From Pegea sp. RAD2-039 (taxonomy: Eukaryota; Chordata; Thaliacea; Salpida; Salpidae), in NCBI GenBank assembly GCA_034620365.1, contig JAQGEQ010000175.1, positions 1,736,001 through 1,800,000 of the forward strand: 64,000 nucleotides of DNA, written 5' to 3'. The translations under genes were made by a program, and so were the position numbers. The stretch's first letter is position 1, and each line of letters begins with the position of its first letter. Below the pieces are notes generated by a model, which saw only the letters and a program-made list of their open reading frames with translations, did no database searches and was not told the DNA's origin. Positions 41,850 to 52,680 of this stretch are shown here, piece by piece.

Positions 41850-42087
41850 AGTGATAAACTTAAAGTTTCTGTTAAAACCATAATCACTTAAAAGAAGTAT
41901 TTTACAATCACCAACAGTAACAACAATTAATTTTCACATTTGATTGGTTGACACGTGTTTGGAAAATTAAAAATATGCAAAGTAACAATATTTGTTGAAA
42001 AAATAAACAATAATTAAAATACGTAAATACTTATAAAAAGCACTCTGCAAAAAAACCATTTTATCAAAAAACCATTTAAGATATCTT

Positions 42088-43126
42088 TTACAAAGATTTA
42101 TAAAACTCATTTTCGCTTTTCTCTATCTCATCCGAGTTTTCTTCGTTCCAATCTTCAACAGAGCAATTCGTTTTCAATTTTTCCGTTTCAAATGAGAATG
42201 TATTTTCTACTGTCGAACTAATCTCAGTCATTTCAATACATTCAATTTGTTGGTTGATTTCATCGTCAAATATTTCATCATTTACTTCATAACATTCTTT
42301 GAGTGCTACCCTAACATCATCTTTTAAAATTGTCGAATTTTGGTTTCGTCGGATACAAGACGGTAATTGTTTTGTTTCATCCGTTCCTTGAGACTGTGAT
42401 TTAAACAATAAAAGTTGCTGTTTACTATTCATAAAACGAGCTAGCTGTTCAAGTGATTGCTAAAAATTTTTTGAGTATTCTAAATAAAATGATAATTTGT
42501 AGTATAAAAAGATTTAATAAATAAAATTGAAATATGATTAATGTAAAATAATTCTTTTGATTTAAAAAACTAAATTTAGATTTAGGAATGTATTTGGAAA
42601 CATCAAAAATATCATAAAAAGCCTACACAGGGAGTATTGACAGATACAAGACTGTCGTTTTTCGACTTATGTGTCATTGGAAGAAGCTCCATGTTTTCCG
42701 GATTTTTATCAAAACTATTTAAACTCTGTGAAAAAGAAAACTTAGTAAAACTGTTTGATCGTAGCATTTGCTAATTTTAAGCTTGGAAACCCAATTATTT
42801 TCACCTGATGGTTGCATAAGGTTTTAGCATTTGTCATATCAATTGAACAAGTCCGTTGAGTATTAGAAGATATGATACTTCCTAGTGAAAGACGTGGCTG
42901 TAAGATCACAAAAAGTTTAATTTATAAACGAAAATATCAAACGGCAAAATAAAACAGGCTGGCCTCAGTTAGCACAAGAAGAAGAGTCTCAACTTACTCC
43001 GTGAGAGGCACTTGAATTGAAGGCAGTGAGAGTTGTTATTGAAGCTCGACTTCGTCTTCTTGCAGCTTTTGTAAGTTCGAGATCTGTCGATAGGGTTTGC
43101 CAAGCTCGTTTCAGTTCATGCTTCAC
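42088..43126 (-). other. Gene C cytoplasmic tail exons
   Basis: Exons 42998-43126, 42805-42897, 42627-42725 and 42088-42459. The first encodes helix 8 and the basic run [12 protein letters not shown]. The last is 124 codons with its stop at 42088-42090, and is very acidic near the end ([15 protein letters not shown]). No DSGxxS motif of the gene B kind is present. Confidence 0.85.
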
Positions 43127-46100
43127 CTAAAAAGTTATTTCTAGTTGTTATCTACACTGAAAGTTAATTGAGATAAACGCTTCTGTAATTTCAACGATCA
43201 AGTATTTGAAAGACAATTTCTCAGTAAACTTTCTTAACTCTCTCAACACTTAACAAATGTTTTTAGTCACTTACTTCAGCGTTAGATAAGCAGTAAACAA
43301 CAGAAAGAAAAAAACCCTGAAAAGAATTAAAAAATGTTTTATAAAAAGTAATCACTTTGATTTGAAAGCTTATTATTTCGTACAAATAATTATTTTTATA
43401 CCGAAATAAGTTATTACCTGAAACGAATTAAAAAATAGATCCCAATACATTCGTGCTTTCCATTTGGTTGAGAAGGTTTGACTGGCAGGTGCGACCACAA
43501 AAAAGATTTGGTGGACGCCAAACATTGGCATGCACATTAAAGTTGATTTAAGCAGTTTTCTATGTAGTAACAATTTCGGGTAAATTCAAGAAATTTATGA
43601 ACATATTTTAATCATTATTCGATTTTTTATCTGAACTTTATGTCATCTATCACTTACTTGTAGTGATTTTGAGGTAAATGAGTGGTTTGCTGACCTTGTA
43701 CTCTTGGCTTAACTGGCTTTATTTTTTTATAAAGAAATCGAATCATGTTCACGAATAAGATTAAATTGAACTGAAATGTATTGAAGAAAATTAGCGAAAG
43801 TTGTTGATAAGTTGATAAAATTGTTATTAACTAACCGACATCGCTACAAGTAATGGGGCTTCATGAACAAACTCAATTATTATATCAGATTGAAGCACTT
43901 TCCAGCATCTAAACAAATTAAGTTTTTATAGTATTGTGTCCACTTTAGAATTATTCACTTAGCATTTTTTATACTATCAAATCAAAGTTAAATTTCTTTT
44001 AAAAGCTTTTAAACTTAGTGTTTGGGTAAATGATTTAGATTGTAGCCTTTGGAATACCTGGTATTTGATTTTGTCCACCTCAGTAAGGCCCATGGTACAA
44101 TAAAAATCACTGGGACACCTTTAAAACATAAGCAAAAGGTTCTAGAAAATGTATGAAATGATTTACTTGAAAAAGTTTCAAAAACTTTTTTTATTCTTCA
44201 AACATTTAAGCATTTTATAAACTTACCCCAACCAATAACTTGGTATTTCCACAAAAATTGTTTGTCAGAAAATACAGCAACAAACATCAAGTTATGCAAA
44301 TACAATCCTTCTATTAGCACCCACATATAGTTGGTACAAAATGCATAATGGTATAGTGCAGATACAATCTTGCATCCAACCTGTAAGTTTTTAAGACGCA
44401 AGTAGTTTACATTTACTTATTCGTAAATCTTTATACCTCTTGACCAAAATTTCCGTACTCATAAGATTTTGCTCGTAAAGTAGATCCATCAAATTCTAAT
44501 TCCTCATCCATGCCTCGTAAATGAATTGAATCTTTTAAGAAGACAAGTACAGCTCGAAGTATAAATGAACTAAATAGGTGGCAGTGAATATAATTTCGTG
44601 TACAATGTAAAGCTCTACAAAGAGAAAAACTTATCTCAGTATCGTGTCATTTGCGATATCTATAATTTTAAAATATTTGCTTATTGACTTAAGACTTTAA
44701 AACTAGCTACAAAACTAGCTGTTTATATCCGGCCTAAATTTACCTAAAGTGTAAAAGGATAAATAATGAAATAACTAATCCAGCAATTGAAAATGAATAA
44801 CCGGTTGTATACAGATGTATAAATGATGAAAATTCACTGCTATCTTTTCCTTCCAAGTCAGGAACCTGAAATTATTTTTCTAATAATTAACTGGTTTAGC
44901 TACATATATAAAATTTTACAACCTAAATTATTAGTGAGAGTATAATATCAACTCAAGTATGATATTAATCTTTCATTTTACATACACATAGATAACAATA
45001 TATTCAAAATAGTTTGTATATTTGATTATAAAACTATCTGATAGATAACGAGAGTTTTAAAATATTTAAACAAAATAAATTTTTCTTACGAACTCAAAAA
45101 ACTAAACATTAAAACAATCAAATCTGATAAAGTAATGATCAGATAAAAAATATTTATTTTTAGTCTATATATGACGTTCTGTCAAAATAAGATTAAAACA
45201 AGATAAGTCTTTCAAAAATCAGATAGAAGTTCTAAGAAATTATTATCATAACCTATTATCATAAATATTATAGATTTTTAAAACTTTTAGATAACTTCAG
45301 AATAAAGAAAGCTCAGTTTATTTAAAAATTCAGACATTCATACCAAATCAATCTGTCACTTGATAAACAAAATAAATTTTTATAAATTTAAATTTAAATA
45401 GTTCTCACTTCTTCAATTTTTTGCTTTTCAATTTGAACATTTTCTTCGTTTTTAAAGCAATCGTCGTAGCTTACCCAAGTTTTTTCATTAGATTCCATCC
45501 AGTTCCCGGAATCAAGACACAAACGCACAGCTTTTTCTATTTAAGATTATTAATAAGACATTAAACAAGGAATGTTGCTTTTAGCAAAGCAAACTTTTTC
45601 TACTTGTTAGAATAAACTACTCATGAAATATTTGAAACTTATAACTTTGTAGTAGATTTACTAACGATGTGGCTGAGCATTGTCAAACATAAGTTGTGGA
45701 CAACCCAATTCAACTTGTCCAGGTCTACTGTGAGGCCAACATAATAACATATCAAAATCTCCTCGGCAATAAACGGCTGAAACAAAATAAAAAGAAATCT
45801 TTTTTAATTGACCTCTAAGTTTTATTTGTAATTTCATAAACTATTGGAGTTTAATATGCAACAAACTTTTTTTAATTTTTTAAAAATAATAATACCATTT
45901 TTCACTTATTTCTCAAATAAGTTGCTACAGATTATTTTAAATTAAGTTTTTATGATTTCATCTTATGCAAATGAAACGAAATGAGAGAAATACTTACAAG
46001 TAGGTTTCTTTTGTATTTCTAGAGTATTTTTGCACTCAGCTTCTGATTTTTTAATATAAGTTTCCAGCTCTCTGGGAGTCATAACAGAGTCTGATTTGGC

Positions 46101-48448
46101 AATCTGCTCGAAATAAGATTGCAAATGAAAAATGAAAAAAATGATTTCAATAATATTCAATGTAAATTTCGTAAAAAAAAACAAATAATTCAAAATATTT
46201 TCTTTTATTTCATTTTATTTAGAATTTTATTAATAGTCAGTTGATTAGCATTTTCTACTTTTAGACTTTTTTAGAATCATACACAAGACCATTTTTAGTA
46301 ATTGTTGTATCTGCTGAAAGATAGTTTAAGAAATAATTTTGTTCTAGAATCGTCAACTTGTTAGGTTGGTTTATCTAAACGTAGAATCCGTAGCTTAGTT
46401 ATATTTTGTCAAATGATTCGTGGTAAAAGAAGTGAGTCTTTAGTGCACCAAATAATCTAAAGTAATCTGATCTTCAGTGTTTTGACAGAAATTAGGGTCT
46501 ACAAAAACTTAAACAAAATATTTACTACCACCTGTTTTATAACAAAACCCAGATTTTTAAGACTCGGTGTTTTATAATAAAATATCAAACTTTCAGTTTT
46601 ACGACAGATTTAAGTCTTTACTTGAAATAGCGCTAAAAGATATGATTATCATTTTCAAAAGCATTTTATTTTAAATACAGCAAATTTAATATTAATAAGA
46701 AAAGTATTCACCTTGAAAAATTGAGTTGAGTTGTAAGGAGAATCAGAGTGGCTAACAACAGTTGGTGCCTGTAACAAAATAACGCTTTAAAAGAAAGACG
46801 AAATTATTAAAATAGCAAAAAATTGTATTTGCAACTTCCGTAATTTGATTAATATTTGATAAATAAATGTTGTAAGAGATAGTTTGATGAAAAATTAGGT
46901 TAGAAATTGGAGCAAAATAAAGATCTGTGACATTTTGAAAGATGAATTTCGTTAAAAAAATAGAAGCGCGAGATAAAGATGTAGAACATAAGTTTCTAAC
47001 ATTATAAATGACACATGAAGATACTTAAATCATTTGTAGAGTCAGTGAAAATTATATGGAGTGATACCATTTGTATTTCTGGCTTAAAATGATCTTATAA
47101 GTTAAAGTTATCTTTTTTATAAAGATTGATTTAAGTTGAGTTTTGTGACTTTACCTTTAAGTGAACCGTTTAAAATAAGTCTAAAATAGAAATTTTTCAA
47201 ATAATTTAACTTTCAACAAAATAAATAGAGTTCCATAAAAACAAGTTTAGCTTAACCGGTCTGATTAAGAAGCTTTTGATTCTTTTTTAAAACTGGGAAT
47301 TTCCCAAACTACTCGCACAAACACAGCTTGTTAAAGTTGGTCAAATTGAATCTAGTTTTCCGACTGCTTGTCGCTTTGCTTCAGTAAATGCGGTTAGCTT
47401 AATATGCTGGTGATAAACTGGGAATTTTAACTAATATCAAATTCATTTAAAGTTTCTTTTTTTAAACTTTTAAAAATAAAACGACTAAGAAATTAAAATT
47501 TTCAGATAATTAAAAAATGATGGAAAACCTTTGGAGTTAAAACATTAACATTTAGAGTATAAACTGATTGTGTTTTCACGCAAATAGTTTGAAAATTTTA
47601 AGTGAAAATTGACTTTAGTATCGTAGAAATTACGATTATTAAATAGACACAAGGTATAATAAAAAATATTTTTTACAGTTTTTAAATGAAATTCACAAAA
47701 TAAAAAGCAAAATTTGAAATGGCTGAAAATAGCAGATTTGCTGATCTAAAATGTTAATTTATCTATTCAGGTTTTCATTTATAAATTTTATTGATTAAAA
47801 TTAATTATGATCATATAAATGTGTTCCCGTGAGAAGAAAAGGAAACTAAAATTAGACCTGTGAGAAAAATTTAAAATCTCAAAGACTTAGAAAAAACAAC
47901 AACATGTAACAGATGTTCTTTTATTCACAAAATTTCTTCTGCTTTTATTTTATTGTAAATTTGAGTTTTAAAATCACAATTCATTCATTCTGTCATTCTA
48001 CTGTTACCACTCTCTTATTGAGATTTGCAGTTCTTTGCTATTCAAAGTTAATTCACTCAACAAGATGTTATTGGACGAAATTTTTGCGATTTTAGTAATG
48101 ATTATTTTGGCTTTAGTTGAAAAAGACAGTTATAGTTCATTGAGTCAATTTTCCTAATATCATTTGGTTGTAATTGTTAGAAAAAGAAAAATTAAATATT
48201 TAAAAATTAGTGATATAACTTAATGATAAATAAATACCAAATTAAACTAATTAACTAATTCTTATTAAAAAATTTGAATCAACGCTTTTTTGCGTTTTAT
48301 CAGAAAATATTATGAAATAACTTACTTTTGAAACTCCAATATAAATTGTAAGAAAAATTGAAGGAAGACAACATAAAACCACAACCAAGACATGGAGTTT
48401 TTCCGAAGTCAAAAGCTTGTGTAGTAGTTGCAGTGGTCGAGTCTGCAT
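42088..48448 (-). CDS. Gene C: PTH-receptor-like class B GPCR, full length
   Basis: Paralog of gene B and predicted plasma-membrane peptide-hormone receptor. Exons in transcript order: 48326-48448, 46712-46768, 45998-46103, 45666-45776, 45409-45536, 44744-44865, 44437-44614, 44227-44380, 44058-44118, 43836-43908, 43658-43770, 43418-43559, 43275-43316, 42998-43126, 42805-42897, 42627-42725, 42088-42459. They sum to 2103 nt, 700 residues, with no frame breaks. Order: leader about 1-60, hormone-receptor domain about 61-175, membrane segments about 185-470, tail 471-700. Family strings: [48 protein letters not shown] and [14 protein letters not shown]. Introns are mostly short (about 90-500 bases) except intron 1 (1.56 kb). 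The ATG at 48448 is followed directly by CAG, which may itself be a splice acceptor, so an earlier 5' exon is possible. Confidence 0.9.
43275..44865 (-). other. Gene C seven-transmembrane core exons
   Basis: TM1 44744-44865, TM2 and loop 1 44437-44614, TM3-TM4 44227-44380, TM4 end 44058-44118, loop 2 43836-43908, TM5 and loop 3 43658-43770, TM6 43418-43559, TM7 43275-43316. Loop 3 is longer and more basic than in A or B ([17 protein letters not shown]), which could alter G-protein preference (inference). Confidence 0.88.
45409..46103 (-). other. Gene C ectodomain exons (hormone-binding domain)
   Basis: Exons 45998-46103, 45666-45776 and 45409-45536. Six cysteines: AEC, VYC, LCW, LGC, RLC and DDC, with GNW and KTW for the two tryptophans. 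The last exon has two possible acceptors (AATAG ending at 45537, or AAAAAG five bases on). The first gives a spacing before the fifth cysteine closer to gene B and is preferred. The donor after 45666 is a weaker GTTAGT. Confidence 0.82.
46712..48448 (-). other. Gene C leader exons 1 and 2
   Basis: Exon 1 (41 codons) carries a strongly hydrophobic run ([20 protein letters not shown]), a signal peptide, and ends at GTAAGT. Exon 2 (46712-46768, 19 codons) is phase 0 at both ends, with a CAG acceptor and GTGAAT donor, and contains an NST glycosylation sequon. The layout parallels gene B exons 1 and 2. Confidence 0.75.
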
Positions 48449-48470
48449 TAAAATAATACATCAGTTTGTA

Positions 48471-48494
48471 TTTATTTATTTCAATAAATACGAA
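48471..48494 (-). repeat. Tail fragment of the hairpin repeat family, copy 3
   Basis: Twenty-four bases identical to the tail part of copy 1 (9108-9131), just upstream of the gene C start. Only the tail is present, as expected for an extremely 5'-truncated retroposon insertion, but the AT-rich content makes chance similarity possible. Confidence 0.35.
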
Positions 48495-49070
48495 TTTATT
48501 AGTTACTAAACATTAAAGTTCCAAAAAAGGTTGTTAAGGATGATTCAATGAATCCACCTTAATTTTGTTTGTCTTCAAAGAGCGATAATGATATAATGTC
48601 ATTAAAATATGAATCATATTTTTCATAAATAATTTATTAGTTTTGGAAAGAAAAGAAATTCTAGAATTAGAAGAAAGAAACGTTCTTCAAAGGACTTTGT
48701 TTAATCAGCTGATATTTGCTTTATTTGAGATCGTATTATAAAAGACAATTTAATCAATTTTATTGAGATATAACGCTTCTAAATACACACCATCTAAAAA
48801 AATTGCTAAGTTGTAATTATTTCTTTTTAGTTGAAGCATTTTTAATAACTTGGGAAAAAATAGAAAAGTTTTAAAAGTAAAACTAAATTTTAGTTTGGTA
48901 CATGATTCTTCATTTAACAAAATTAAGTATAAATACTAAATAAATAGAAAATATTTACAAAATCAGTTTTATTATTTATTTACAATTAAATGTTTATCTG
49001 TTTAAAAATGATAAGATTTATCAGTTCGTTTACTACTTACAGAAAATGATCATTTACCAAACTTATAGCT

Positions 49071-49200
49071 GTCGTTTTTTGACTTAGTTACAGGTATTAA
49101 AAACACACATAAAAGAATCAGCGTGGTTTACTGGCAGTAATTTTCTTTCTAATCCAGCATTAGTGATGGCAAATTTTGCTTGGGCAACGCAAAATACAGG
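49071..49200. other. Unassigned GC-richer exon-like block
   Basis: The plus strand shows an acceptor (GTTACAG), about 36 open codons including ESAWFTGSNF and PALVMANFAW, and a G|GTGTGT donor. The minus strand is also open for 38 codons to a TAA. Strand cannot be decided. It may be a noncoding 5' exon of gene C, an exon of an unknown gene, or part of a repeat. Confidence 0.25.
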
Positions 49201-50021
49201 TGTGTACGAAGAAATACTTCACAACTAAATTTTGTCATGCTTTTCAATTATCCTTTATGTAATAACAACAAACCTGTTACGTAAACTATATTTTCAAGGA
49301 ATAAAGTTTATCGAGATGTATTATTGTTTGTACAAATTACTACTTCGTACAAGATAGTGCAACATTTTAATATTTAACAAAAAGCTAGAATATTGTACTT
49401 TTCTTTTTATGTCTATTTTAGGTAGCTGTAATTCATAATCGACAGACTTAAATGTAATTTAGTGTAAACGTATAAATAATGAAATTGAAGTTTGCACATA
49501 TTATGAAAATTTAACAAGGCCGCGAAAGTTGTTACAAAAAACTCACTTTTTTATAAACTACATTGTTGTTTAATGATTTATGATTCTTAAAAACTTTTAT
49601 TTATATATTTAGTACAAAGTTTATATGTAAGAACTCAAACTAGTTTAAAAAACTAAGCAATAAATAAATAAAATTGTCACATACTTTCCAGTTTGACATT
49701 GTTGCACGATTCCAGTAAAGCAATAAAATACAGAGTTATAAAATATACCTTGCTTTTATTTCCTGAGTAAAAATCATAACATTTAATTATAGATATAGCT
49801 TTTTATTTTAATCAAACTGACTTTATACTATTTCTAAAATAGTTAATTAAGTTTAAAAATGTTAGAACTGATCTCACAAACTTACTTCATAAACATCTAA
49901 AAAGTAAATTGTGAAAATATATCAGTAAAACGCTTGCAAGTTATCTTGTGAGAAACGTTATCAGATTGTTTAAACATTACTGTTTCTATTTCTATTTGTT
50001 ATTGTATGCTGATATGCAATC

Positions 50022-52109
50022 TCAAGTTAAGTTATCATCAAAAATCATCTTTGGAAACTTTAAAATCAAAGCATCAAGAATAAAAGTTTGCTTCTGCATA
50101 ACAATCGAAAACGATGAATAAATTATGAGGTGAACTAAGAAGTTATAAAAAAGATGGTAGAAGTTAGCATTGAAGTATAATTCACTGCCATCTGAATTAA
50201 AAAAGTCTTGAGTAAATTCTTGAATGTTTGAGACAACGTTGAAACACATTGTTCATTTGATACAGTCAATATTGCAAGTTTTTCTGCAAGCAAACGTCTC
50301 AGTAAATGACTCAATTTTATAAAAAAAAAATTCTCTAATAATAAAATTTGAGTGAATTTCTATAAGAAAAAAAAAGCTTTATACTCTGTAAACTTGGATT
50401 TAATATTCAATTTATATCGATTTAATTTTAAATCAAAAAAATTTATTGAAAATATTAAGTCAAAAACACTGACTAAAAACAGATTTTAAAAGCAAAGATA
50501 ACAAGCTTAATAAAATCAAAACAGTTTATAAAAATAAATATTATATATACAGTTTCAATAGGCTTGTCGATTAGTCTCAAGAAGTACAAACTACTTTGTA
50601 AGGAACTGTGCGCGCAGAGTAACAAAAAATCTACTTGTTGACTAGAAAAAAGAAGATCGTAGCCTCTGGCGTTAGAAACCTTAACTCTCAAAGTAGATTC
50701 GAAAAATTTATAGTTAAGCGTCGCTGTTGTAGCCTTTCTACTTTTCAAAATAATTTCATTTTCTTTGTTAGATCCGCTTGACCCGAATATTTCTCGATTT
50801 CAAAAATCATTTGATTAAATAATCTATTTGATAAACGATTTGTGCTGTTTAAAATATAAATCAGTTGGCCGTACAGTGACCTGCAAGCCTATAGGGATCT
50901 TTAACTACTTTCTTCAATTATAATCTTTTTGTATTTGATTTTCGCAGCTATTTTGAGCTGCTCTGTTGGCTTTTTTCTTCCCGTTCATGAATCCCGAAGC
51001 CTTGTAATTTGTTACTTCAAATGTACCGATTTGGTGTTTAACGGATATAAGTAACTTGTTAAGAAGGATTAGTACGGTCTTACACAACTAAATGTTTATT
51101 TTAGGGTTTATTTCTCCTTCTGCATGCCGACATCTACTTAGTGGAAGGCTGTGATGAGAAATCTGATAAACGTTTTCTAAAATAAATCTGTGCAGCTCAA
51201 ATTTGTTATGATCACCGTAAAAAGTAATAAAGTAAACAAGAATTAGTTCACAACTCTTTGAATAGTAAATACTATATATACTGACAAAATTGAAAATAAA
51301 GACTTACAGTTACTACTTTTGCAAAAAAAAATCAAACTTTTTGTTAAGGTTGACCAACACAAGTAGAAAAAGTCATAAATCTTCGCCATACGTTACTACA
51401 GAAAGACATAAGACCAGAAAAAAGAAAAAAATCAGAATAAGAAAAAAGATCTCAATCATTTCGAGAAAATAATTGTATAAAAGACTCACCAAAAATTCGA
51501 ACTCAAATCACCTAACAAAAATTGAAAGTTCTTCAATATTGAAGAGTAATTCAGAAAATATATAACAAAGACTTATTCAAGAATATGAATTAATGAATTC
51601 GCACAAGTAACAAAAAGCAGAGAACATTTTCTGCTGCTTGCCATATGTTTGCCGCAGTTGACAAATGGGTTTAGTTTAAATAGCTTAGCATGGGAAAGTA
51701 AAGTGAATTTGAAACGATATTTATAGCAACAAAGGTGGAACCAGAAAAATATTTGTTGACTTATGCATGATCTATTACTTATAATAATTTGTACAAAGTT
51801 GTTATCTGAAAAATGATAAATATTTTTATAATTAAAGCTTTTACAAATATTAATTCAAAATGTTGTGAAACAAGTCTTAATTATACAACAATGAATACTT
51901 TGCAATGGTAAAAAGGAAACGCAATTCAATATAAGATCGAGCTTTTTGAAGTAAAGCTAATAATACTTACCAAACAGAAAGCAAGGGAGATTTAAACCCA
52001 CACAATGACCACCATGGATACTAGTAACTACTGGTGAACTATGCAAACTTAATTCCGGTTTTGACCCCACACAGAGAGTTTCAAAGAAACTTATTCTTCT
52101 GATGTCGAA
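50022..52109 (-). CDS. Possible minus-strand gene of unknown function
   Basis: Three protein-like blocks on one strand. Block 52109 down to 51971 has a canonical acceptor (TTTTTAG) and G|GTAAGTATT donor around 46 open codons (RRISFFETLCVG, SPVVTSIHGGHC). Block about 50801 down to 50560 is open for some 80 codons (REIFGSSGSNKENE, NARGYDLLFSSQQVDFLLLC), with a possible GTATAT donor. Block 50249 down to 50022 ends in a TAA after FPKMIFDDNLT. I recognise no family. The junctions between blocks were not solved, and the blocks may belong to different genes or a decayed element. Other frames of the first block are closed, which favours real coding. Confidence 0.35.
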
Positions 52110-52395
52110 CTAAAAACTAAATTCTTTAAACTTCTCATTTTGAAAGTAAAAAGATTATACAAAGTTTTCAAGCTGCAGTTTTATTATTTTAAGCTTGAAT
52201 AAAAATCAAAAATTTGATAACAGCTGGTGGGTTCTGCTTGACTTATTCAAACTTAATTTTCTGAAACATAAAGTAAGTGTAAACAAACCTAACTACAATC
52301 AAGTGAGTCATCAAGTTACTCTTGCATAATGAACCATACTTAGTGTTTGTGCATCAGCAAAACTAGCGGAGTGACTGCTTATTGAAAAAACGTAA

Positions 52396-52680
52396 AAACG
52401 TTTACACTAGACTGACCATCCACACTCCTTACAGCGCTTACATCACGCTACATTGCTATCTCTCTTTCAAACCAAGCCAAAACCAACCTCTCTTGTCGCC
52501 AGGACCCTAATCAAAATGGACCAAGTCCCATCTCTTCACCCCCACCTACAATTTTCTTTCATCTACTTGCGTTTACACTATAGTATCGCGCTCAAAACTC
52601 AATCATGCATAAACTGTGGACAATTTTATAGATTAAATTGTTTGCAAATGTGGAAATGCTTCAGTAAACTCTATTGCTGA
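52396..52680. other. GC-richer pyrimidine-biased island
   Basis: About 285 bases with close to 45 percent G+C on the left side, far above the flanks, rich in C and T on the plus strand (CACCCCCACC). CGTTTACACTA occurs at about 52397 and again at about 52570 in direct orientation. A 60-codon plus-strand frame exists but has no recognisable similarity. It could be a small transposon, a SINE or a promoter island. Confidence 0.35.

Larger units (their letters stand above)
38612..42087. other. Convergent intergenic region between genes B and C
   Basis: Holds the 3' untranslated regions of the two convergent receptor genes. Apart from candidate poly(A) signals on both strands and the low-stop block at 39984-40307, I see no recognisable gene. 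The GC dips match the surrounding introns. Confidence 0.6.

Noticed and set aside
47913..48095. Plus-strand 60-codon frame.
   Set aside because: Falls inside gene C intron 1, with composition of AT-rich noncoding DNA.
51290..51472. Lys/Arg-rich 60-codon plus-strand frame.
   Set aside because: Low-complexity AT-rich sequence (AAGAAAAAAG runs); no support as a gene.
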